A model generated the notes under the pieces. The model did no database searches. It was not told the DNA's origin and worked only from the letters and a program-made list of their open reading frames with translations. From CAZPHI01 sp964586425 (GTDB lineage Bacteria; Bacillota; Clostridia; Lachnospirales; Lachnospiraceae), in NCBI GenBank assembly GCA_964586425.1, contig CAZPHI010000079.1, forward strand, positions 1 to 6,831: 6,831 nt of DNA, given 5' to 3'. The position numbers were made by a program, and so were the translations under genes. Positions 1 to 4,813 of this stretch are shown one piece after another. The stretch's first letter is position 1; every line of letters starts with the position of its first letter.

Positions 1-1067
1 TTCTCATCAATCTCTCTAAGCATTACCTGATGCTCTGCCTTAGTTGTCTCATGTGCCCTCGCAATTTCTTCTAGCAAGGCATCATTCTCTTTCTTTTCAA
101 GCATAACTGAATCTTTTGCATAATATACGCAATTATCCTTATGATTGAATCCATTATATATAGCCTTAACCATCTGCTTGCAGGAAGCATATCCACAACC
201 GCCACAATTAATATGTCGTTTTTCTTCTGTATCCTTTAATAGCATATTAAAGATTTCATTCTCTTCATTAACCGTAGGTTCTTTAACCTTGCACTTACTA
301 GACTTATCAGTATAGTGTCTAATAAAATCATTAAGGTCAAGATTTTCAAACTGTTTATTTAATTTTGCTAATCGCTTTGCTGGCGTACAATTATTACTCC
401 ACGGCGATTTTTTGCTATCAGTAGCACTGTCTAGCTTTATCTTCTGAATATTACAGATAATCTCTTCGCTATTAGCATTCTTTTCTTCTATACCAGTACC
501 ATCAATACATCCGCCTCTACAATTAAGAGCATCCAAAAAGAGGAAAGGATTCTTAGCACTCAATAACATATCCTTATTTCTTTCCAGATAGTGATACATG
601 TGCTTTTCGCCTTCCATCTGTCTAACAAACACTTCACCACCAAGCAACCAATTAGCATTCTCCTTAAGACCACCAGGCATTGGATATATTGAACCTAGTC
701 CATATTCAATCTCATCCGTTATAGGTTTTGAATTAGCTACTGGGTTTTGCTTTAAGTATTTGATAAGATGGTCAAAAGTAACATTGTACTCTATATAACC
801 ATATGTATTATCATCATCAATCTCGGCCTTTTTAGCAATACATGGACTTATAAATGCTATGGAATCCTTCACTTTCATATACTTCTTAGCATATATAGCT
901 CCACACATCATAGGCGAATGAATCGGCATAAGCTTATTAATTAACTCAGGCATATACTTTTCAATGTATCCTACAACTGCTGGACAAGGCTGTGATATAC
1001 CGCCAAGGAAATTATGTTCCTTGATATAATTAATATAACCCCACGTGGTTATATCTGCTTTCCTGCC
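1..1067 (-). pseudogene. 5'-truncated [FeFe]-hydrogenase-like sensor protein (H-cluster domain plus 4Fe-4S domain), continues off the left edge
   Basis: An open frame of 355 codons runs from 1067 to the left edge without a stop. It reads as the C-terminal part of an iron-only hydrogenase large-subunit domain. All four expected H-cluster cysteines are visible: ISQPCPAVV (Cys at 984-986), ISPCIAKK (840-842), and ALNCRGGCIDGTG (519-521 and 507-509). A CGGCGYASC motif follows, with a fourth cysteine 16 residues later; this Cx2Cx4Cx16C pattern is that of the small 4Fe-4S domain (PF04060 type) found in sensory hydrogenases. Then comes a charged, coiled-coil-like stretch up to the edge; in related clostridial proteins this leads into a PAS or methyl-accepting signalling domain, which is inference here. 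The N-terminal ferredoxin-like part is missing: an in-frame TAA lies at 1068-1070, and the 140 bases before it hold no hydrogenase coding sequence. There is no ATG, GTG or TTG codon before the first H-cluster cysteine; the first ATG is at 951-953. A probable pseudogene remnant or rearrangement product; an assembly fault is possible. Confidence 0.8.
1033..1054. repeat. Perfect 8-bp inverted repeat around a CCACGTGG core
   Basis: ATATAACC (1033-1040) and GGTTATAT (1047-1054) are perfect inverted copies separated by CCACGT. The site lies inside the hydrogenase-like frame, in codons for ITTWGYI, about 15 bases from the stop codon that marks the broken 5' end. It could be a rearrangement or protein-binding site, or chance within conserved codons. 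No thymine tract follows on either strand, so it does not look like a terminator. Confidence 0.4.
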
Positions 1068-1141
1068 TTAAGGTCTGAAAAAATGCTGTTGTATCATCTT
1101 ATTTTTTATTAATAACTTAATACATACATAATTACATACAA

Positions 1142-1184
1142 AAGATGCCACAGAACCTTACAAATACAGATTCCATGGCATCTT
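1142..1184 (-). terminator. Candidate intrinsic terminator downstream of nadE
   Basis: On the minus strand AAGATGCCA pairs perfectly with TGGCATCTT (1176-1184 with 1142-1150). Three more pairs (GAA/TTC) form after a two-base mismatch, enclosing a loop of about 15 bases. The distal arm runs into a short T stretch (CTTTTGT). It starts 25 bases after the nadE stop codon. The stem is convincing but the T-tract is short, so termination may be partial. Confidence 0.65.
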
Positions 1185-1209
1185 AATATCTTTAATTAAT
1201 ATATTACTC

Positions 1210-3126
1210 TTATATCTCTTCAATTTCCTTCATCCAAACAGCAGCCGACGCATCACTTGGCATTCTAAGATCACCTCTTGGTGATACAGCAACTGAACCA
1301 ACCTTTGGTCCATCCGGAAGACATGAACGTTTGAATTGCTGAGAGAAGAATCTTCTATAGAATGTCTTCATCCACTTAAGAATAGTTTCATCATCATATT
1401 CTCCAGCGAATGCTTTCTTAGCAATTCTATATAACTTAGCTGGTCTGATTCCAAATCTAAGTATATGATACATAAAGAAATCATGTAACTCATATGGTCC
1501 AACTAAATCTTCAGTCTTCTGAGCAATAGTTCCATCTTCATTAGGAGGAAGTAATTCTGGACTAACTGGTGTATCTAACACATCATATAGGATTTTTGAA
1601 AGCATCGCATCATCACATGTATCCGCATAATATCTAACAAGATGACGAACTAAGGTCTTTGGAACAGACGCATTAACTCCATACATAGACATATGATCAC
1701 CATTGTAAGTTGCCCAACCTAACGCAAGCTCTGACATATCTCCTGTACCTATAACCATTCCATTCATCTGATTGGCAATGTCCATTAATATCTGAGTTCT
1801 CTCTCGTGCCTGTCCATTCTCATAAGTCACATTATGAAGCGAACTATCGTGACTAATATCTTCAAAATGCTGTGTAACCGACTTTTTAATATCAATCTCT
1901 CTAAGTGTAGCACCCAGTCTGTTAGTAAGTTCAACTGCATTAGTATAAGTCCTGTCAGTTGTTCCAAAACAAGGCATTGTAACCGATGTAATACCAGAAC
2001 GAGGCAAGCCCAAACTATCGAATGCCCTGACAATTACGATAAGTGCAAGTGTTGAATCAAGACCACCAGAGATACCTACTACTGCATTCTTACAACCAGT
2101 ATGTGCAAGTCTCTTCTTAAGTCCCATTGTCTGAATATCAAGAATATATTCGCATCTCTTCTTACGTTCAATTGTATCCTTAGGTACAAAAGGTGCATTA
2201 TCATAAAATCTCTGTAGCTCAATATCTTCAACTGTTGTTGTAAAATCAACGAATGTATAATCATCATCCACTTCGTTCTTGAAAGTAGTCATTCTTCGTC
2301 TTTCGCTGTTGATTCTTCTTACATCCATATCAGCATAAATCGTCTCATTATGAAAATGCTTTGCCTCCGCAAGTACACTGCCATTCTCCGCAATGATATT
2401 ATGACCACCAAATACAAGATCCTGTGTTGATTCACCCTCTCCACAGCTTGAATAAATATATCCACATACAAGGCTTGCAGACTGGCTTCCTACAAGACTT
2501 TTTCTATACGTATCTTTCCCAACTGTCTCATTACTTGCTGAACAATTAACTACGATTGTAGCACCATTCATAGCATGCCCAATTGAAGGTGGCATTGGTA
2601 CCCACAAATCTTCGCAGATTTCACATCCAACAACCAGTTCTTTCATATTAGTGCATCTCAGTAGAATCTTGTTACCCATCGGAACTTTTGAATCACCGAT
2701 TGTAACATATACAGTCTTATCCATGCCTGAATTAAAATGTCTCATCTCATAGAACTCACCATAATTTGGAATATTCTTTTTAGTACATAGCGCAAGAATC
2801 TTTCCTTCTAATATAACTGCGGCTGTATTGTATAACTTATTATTATATTGAATAGGAACACCTGCATATATAAGCATACCCTTCATATCTTTTGTATGCG
2901 CTGTGATATTAACAAGTGCTTCAATTGCTCCATCTATCAACGAATCCTGAAGGAACAAATCATTACAGGTATATCCTGTTATACATAACTCAGGTAAGAC
3001 TAATACCTTCGTTTGATTACTATATGCTTCATCTATTATATCCATAATCACATGCTGATTATAGATGCAGTCTGCTACTTTTATAACCGGGGTTGCTGCT
3101 GCGACCCTAACATATCCGTCTTTCAT
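1210..3126 (-). CDS. nadE: Glutamine-dependent NAD+ synthetase
   Basis: Cytoplasmic enzyme that amidates nicotinate adenine dinucleotide to NAD+ using ATP, with ammonia released from glutamine by its own N-terminal domain; this is the last step of NAD synthesis. Numbering from the upstream ATG at 3144, residues about 12-280 form a nitrilase-type glutaminase with the expected Glu-Lys-Cys triad: E52 in LPELCITGY, K122 in TKKNIPNYGEFYE and C177 in CEICEDLW. Residues about 325-644 form the synthetase domain, with the PP-loop GISGGLDST near 357-364 and the GTGDMSELALG motif near 465-475. Length (638-644 residues) is normal for the two-domain form. Two starts are possible. ATG 3144 has AAAGGA six bases upstream; ATG 3126 has AGGAG (3134-3138) seven bases upstream and begins MKDGYVRVAAATP, which I recall as the usual family start. 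I prefer 3126, with low certainty. The gene lies 73 bases downstream of a lipoprotein gene. Confidence 0.97.
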   Translation of the reverse strand: MKDGYVRVAAATPVIKVADCIYNQHVIMDIIDEAYSNQTKVLVLPELCITGYTCNDLFLQDSLIDGAIEALVNITAHTKDMKGMLIYAGVPIQYNNKLYNTAAVILEGKILALCTKKNIPNYGEFYEMRHFNSGMDKTVYVTIGDSKVPMGNKILLRCTNMKELVVGCEICEDLWVPMPPSIGHAMNGATIVVNCSASNETVGKDTYRKSLVGSQSASLVCGYIYSSCGEGESTQDLVFGGHNIIAENGSVLAEAKHFHNETIYADMDVRRINSERRRMTTFKNEVDDDYTFVDFTTTVEDIELQRFYDNAPFVPKDTIERKKRCEYILDIQTMGLKKRLAHTGCKNAVVGISGGLDSTLALIVIVRAFDSLGLPRSGITSVTMPCFGTTDRTYTNAVELTNRLGATLREIDIKKSVTQHFEDISHDSSLHNVTYENGQARERTQILMDIANQMNGMVIGTGDMSELALGWATYNGDHMSMYGVNASVPKTLVRHLVRYYADTCDDAMLSKILYDVLDTPVSPELLPPNEDGTIAQKTEDLVGPYELHDFFMYHILRFGIRPAKLYRIAKKAFAGEYDDETILKWMKTFYRRFFSQQFKRSCLPDGPKVGSVAVSPRGDLRMPSDASAAVWMKEIEEI

Positions 3127-3133
3127 ATACAAG

Positions 3134-3138
3134 CTCCT
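3134..3138 (-). promoter_or_regulatory. Ribosome binding site favouring the 3126 start of nadE
   Basis: AGGAG on the minus strand, seven bases before ATG 3124-3126. It competes with AAAGGA (3151-3156), six bases before the upstream in-frame ATG at 3142-3144. If transcription starts at the candidate promoter just upstream, the upstream ribosome site would sit almost at the 5' end of the RNA, which favours the 3126 start. Confidence 0.5.
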
Positions 3139-3160
3139 ATTCATAATTAATCCTTTGTAT

Positions 3161-3169
3161 AATATACCA
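3161..3169 (-). promoter_or_regulatory. Candidate extended -10 promoter for nadE
   Basis: TGGTATATT on the minus strand fits an extended -10 element (TGn followed by a 5/6 match to TATAAT). The -35 region is weak. Transcription would begin near 3154, giving a leader of about 28 bases to the 3126 start. Seen by eye only; read-through from upstream genes is equally possible. Confidence 0.35.
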
Positions 3170-3199
3170 CAATCTTCTTAGCTTTACACTAGAATTTTT

Positions 3200-3634
3200 T
3201 TATCTCGCGCCTTCACTTCCATTAAGCGCTCCGCCAAGTCCATCTCCAATATCCTCGATACCTCTTCCAATTCCACTGCCAATATCTTCAATACCTTCAC
3301 CAACACCTGTTGCTATCTCTCCAGCTGCGCCACCAAGGCCTTCATTGGAACCCTCTCCGTTACTAGAATTGCCATCACCTGTATTGGCCGAGCTTCCACC
3401 TACAACTCCATCATTAGTACCGCCATTATTATTGACTCCATTACCCAATCCATCATTATTGTTGTTATCATTATTGTTATCATTCATACTCTCACCATTA
3501 TCATAGATGTTAGTAGAATCCTGGTTTATTCCATCACCAGCACTACTCCCGTTATTCTGGTTATTGTCCTGATTATTTCCTCCACATGCAGTAACCATAA
3601 TTATGCCCAATAAAAAAAATTTCCCTTTTCTCAT
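3200..3634 (-). CDS. Small Asn/Gly/Asp-rich lipoprotein of unknown function
   Basis: A 144-residue protein starting at ATG 3632-3634, which has GGAGG (3640-3644) five bases upstream; the in-frame ATG at 3667 lacks such a site. The N-terminus MRKGKFFLLGIIMVTAC is a lipoprotein signal peptide: basic residues, a hydrophobic core and a lipobox VTAC, so Cys17 should be lipidated and the mature protein anchored to the outer face of the membrane. Residues 18-100 are low complexity, dominated by Asn, Asp, Gly and Ser and probably disordered. The C-terminus holds two 11-residue repeats, GVGEGIEDIGS and GIGRGIEDIGD (about 110-131), that could form short amphipathic segments. There is no enzymatic motif. 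I do not recognise a named family, although similar Asn/Gly-rich lipoproteins with such repeats occur in Lachnospiraceae. It lies 98 bases after ribU and upstream of nadE; co-transcription is possible. Role unknown: cell-wall association or spacing is a guess. Confidence 0.75.
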   Translation of the reverse strand: MRKGKFFLLGIIMVTACGGNNQDNNQNNGSSAGDGINQDSTNIYDNGESMNDNNNDNNNNDGLGNGVNNNGGTNDGVVGGSSANTGDGNSSNGEGSNEGLGGAAGEIATGVGEGIEDIGSGIGRGIEDIGDGLGGALNGSEGAR

Positions 3635-3665
3635 ATATACCTCCATAAAAACAATATGTTTTTTC

Positions 3666-3685
3666 AAAAATGCTGTTGCATTCTT
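3666..3685 (-). terminator. Weak candidate terminator hairpin after ribU
   Basis: On the minus strand AAGAATGC pairs with GCATTTTT around an AACA loop, eight pairs with one G-U. The T run is the 3' arm of the stem itself and is followed by GAAAA, so this is not a classic terminator. It lies 48 bases past the ribU stop and about 30 bases before the lipoprotein start. It could be a weak terminator, an mRNA 3'-end hairpin, or chance. Confidence 0.3.
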
Positions 3686-3732
3686 GCGCTTACATTGGGA
3701 AGTATTGCCCGAAAAGGGAAACTCTATTCAAA

Positions 3733-4473
3733 TTAATTATGTTTTAAAACTCTACTTACATATTTGTATAAAACAGAAACTATTATTCCATCTGCCAGAG
3801 ATTTTAGCAAATTGAATGGTGCTACACATATTGCCACGAATGAATACACATCACTAACTGAAGCATTAACCTTTGTACCCATACCAATCAATAAATCCAT
3901 TGGCATTCCGTGTAATTCTGAGAACTTAGGTAATAGATATAGCGCATTGAATACTGTTCCTACAATAATTAGAAGTATTCCTGATACTGTCATTCCTATA
4001 ATTGCATTCTTCTTTGTCTTGTTCATATGATATATTACAGCTGCAGGAATTACATACACACAGCCTAATATATAGTTTGATAAATCACCAACGAATGCCG
4101 TTGTTGTTCCTTTAATAACAATCTTTAAAAGAATCTTTATTCCTTCAATTGCTACACCTGCTGATGGTCCAAACATGAATGCACCTATAAGTGCTGGAAC
4201 CTCGCTAAAATCAAGTTCATAGAACGGTGGCGCAATGAAAGGTATTGGAAATTCAAAGAACATTAATACAAAAGCAACTGCTGATAAAAGTGCAATTACA
4301 GTCATTCTATTAATCTTAGATTTTTGAGATTTGAGATTCAGGCTCTTCTTCTTCTCAATGAACTTCTGAGCCAAAATCGAAATTATGTATACACCCGCCA
4401 TAAGTGCCAGTGATACTAGAAAAAACACTACATTTGATGCTACATCATCAATTAATTTGCTGAAATTAAACAT
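3733..4473 (-). CDS. ribU: Riboflavin ECF transporter S component (RibU family) with an extra N-terminal membrane helix
   Basis: Substrate-binding membrane subunit of an energy-coupling-factor transporter; it captures riboflavin and works with the shared EcfT and EcfA ATPase subunits, which are not in this window. Of 246 residues, about 55-246 are the RibU core: several hydrophobic helices (roughly 57-75, 92-118, 128-150, 156-180, 212-236) and the family-like signature ELDFSEVPALIGAFMFGP followed by GTTTAFVGDLSNYILG. Residues 1-53 are unusual: an additional hydrophobic helix (about 14-35) and a basic linker (KKKSLNLKSQKSK) precede the point where RibU proteins normally begin. The start is firm, because AGGAGG lies ten bases upstream of ATG 4471-4473. 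The FMN riboswitch and terminator in the leader independently support riboflavin as substrate: high FMN should shut the gene off. Confidence 0.93.
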   Translation of the reverse strand: MFNFSKLIDDVASNVVFFLVSLALMAGVYIISILAQKFIEKKKSLNLKSQKSKINRMTVIALLSAVAFVLMFFEFPIPFIAPPFYELDFSEVPALIGAFMFGPSAGVAIEGIKILLKIVIKGTTTAFVGDLSNYILGCVYVIPAAVIYHMNKTKKNAIIGMTVSGILLIIVGTVFNALYLLPKFSELHGMPMDLLIGMGTKVNASVSDVYSFVAICVAPFNLLKSLADGIIVSVLYKYVSRVLKHN

Positions 4474-4483
4474 TATAAAAATT

Positions 4484-4489
4484 CCTCCT
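4484..4489 (-). promoter_or_regulatory. Strong ribosome binding site of ribU
   Basis: AGGAGG on the minus strand, ten bases before ATG 4471-4473. It fixes the start and thereby shows that the N-terminal extension of RibU is really translated. It lies eight bases after the arm TGTAATACT (4497-4505), so folding of that arm could affect its access. Confidence 0.85.
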
Positions 4490-4496
4490 TTAATTC

Positions 4497-4574
4497 AGTA
4501 TTACATAATTATTTCCTGTAATATAAAAAGCCCCGTAGCAAAAAAACTACAGGGCACAGGTTCACTGTAATACT
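4497..4574 (-). repeat. 9-bp inverted repeat enclosing the riboswitch terminator
   Basis: On the minus strand AGTATTACA (4566-4574), at the 3' edge of the FMN aptamer, is a perfect complement of TGTAATACT (4497-4505), just before the ribU ribosome binding site. The two arms bracket the terminator hairpin. A further copy, TATTACA (4517-4523), can pair locally with TGTAATA (4499-4505), so the two pairings exclude each other. The upstream arm overlaps the P1 strand of the aptamer at 4571-4574. Confidence 0.55.
4521..4555 (-). terminator. Intrinsic terminator of the FMN riboswitch
   Basis: On the minus strand GCCCTGTAG (4547-4555) pairs with CTACGGGGC (4530-4538), nine pairs with one G-U, around an eight-base T-rich loop. 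TTTTTATAT (4521-4529) follows at once. It sits between the aptamer and the ribU ribosome site. Its 5' arm GCCCTG (4550-4555) is complementary to the aptamer segment CAGGGC (4706-4711), which is a ready antiterminator pairing when FMN is absent. Confidence 0.9.
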
Positions 4575-4717
4575 CTTCTTTCATCCAGACTATACTGTCG
4601 GTTTGAGAATCTCACTCAATCGGCCTAATTAAAGGTTCGTGGACTAACAAATTAATGCATTACCACCGGTCAAGAATTGATAACTATATATCGTTATCTC
4701 ACTTTGCCCTGAAGGTA
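4571..4717 (-). ncRNA. FMN riboswitch (RFN element) controlling ribU
   Basis: The minus strand carries the conserved RFN blocks in order: CTTCAGGGCAAAGTGAGA, ACCGGTGGTAAT, GTCCACGAACC, and AAACCGACAGTATAGTC followed by TGGATGAAAGAAG. Stem P1 forms between TACCTTC (4711-4717) and GAAGAGTA (4571-4578) with one bulged A. P2 is GATAAC/GTTATC. Known RFN elements bind FMN. Here an intrinsic terminator follows, so FMN binding should end transcription before ribU. The pairing of aptamer CAGGGC with the terminator's GCCCTG gives the alternative, antiterminated fold. The element lies about 100 bases upstream of ribU, a classic arrangement for a riboflavin importer. Confidence 0.96.
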
Positions 4718-4761
4718 GGAGTTATATACTCACTCTTCATTATTCAATTTTCTTTGTCGCG

Positions 4762-4789
4762 ACTATATAAAGTTAACACATTAATACAA
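4762..4789 (-). promoter_or_regulatory. Candidate promoter for the riboswitch-ribU transcript
   Basis: On the minus strand TTGTAT (4784-4789) and TATAGT (4762-4767, 5/6 match to TATAAT) are spaced by 16 bases. Transcription would start near 4755, about 40 bases before the aptamer. The -35 match is weak (TTG only). A better -35 hexamer, TTGACG (4793-4798), lacks a good -10 at the right distance. Confidence 0.4.
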
Positions 4790-4796
4790 CTGCGTC

Positions 4797-4813
4797 AATA
4801 CTAATTTAGTATT
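4797..4813. repeat. Perfect palindrome immediately after the kinase stop codon
   Basis: AATACTAA and TTAGTATT are perfect 8-bp inverted copies around a single T, directly after the histidine kinase TAA (4814-4816) and just upstream of the candidate ribU promoter, overlapping a TTGACG hexamer. It might be an operator or a weak 3'-end hairpin of the kinase mRNA. No T-tract follows on the minus strand, and a one-base loop cannot form fully in RNA. Confidence 0.4.

Noticed and set aside
598..798. Plus-strand open frame of 66 codons
   Set aside because: Lies wholly inside the hydrogenase-like frame on the other strand, which has clear motifs; no ribosome site and no recognisable protein.
1071..1141. 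Possible hidden 5' exon or frameshifted N-terminus of the hydrogenase
   Set aside because: All three minus-strand frames were read; none gives cysteine-rich ferredoxin-like sequence, and the nadE terminator follows directly.
1827..2267. Short open frames on both strands inside nadE
   Set aside because: Out-of-frame shadows of nadE with no ribosome site and biased composition; the nadE frame here carries the PP-loop.
3420..3490. Trinucleotide-like ATT/GTT repeats resembling a microsatellite or CRISPR-like array
   Set aside because: These are Asn and Asp codons of the lipoprotein's low-complexity region; irregular, with no spacer structure.
3603..4570. Plus-strand frames across the lipoprotein, ribU and riboswitch leader
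   Set aside because: All are antisense to well-supported minus-strand features and lack start signals or family similarity.
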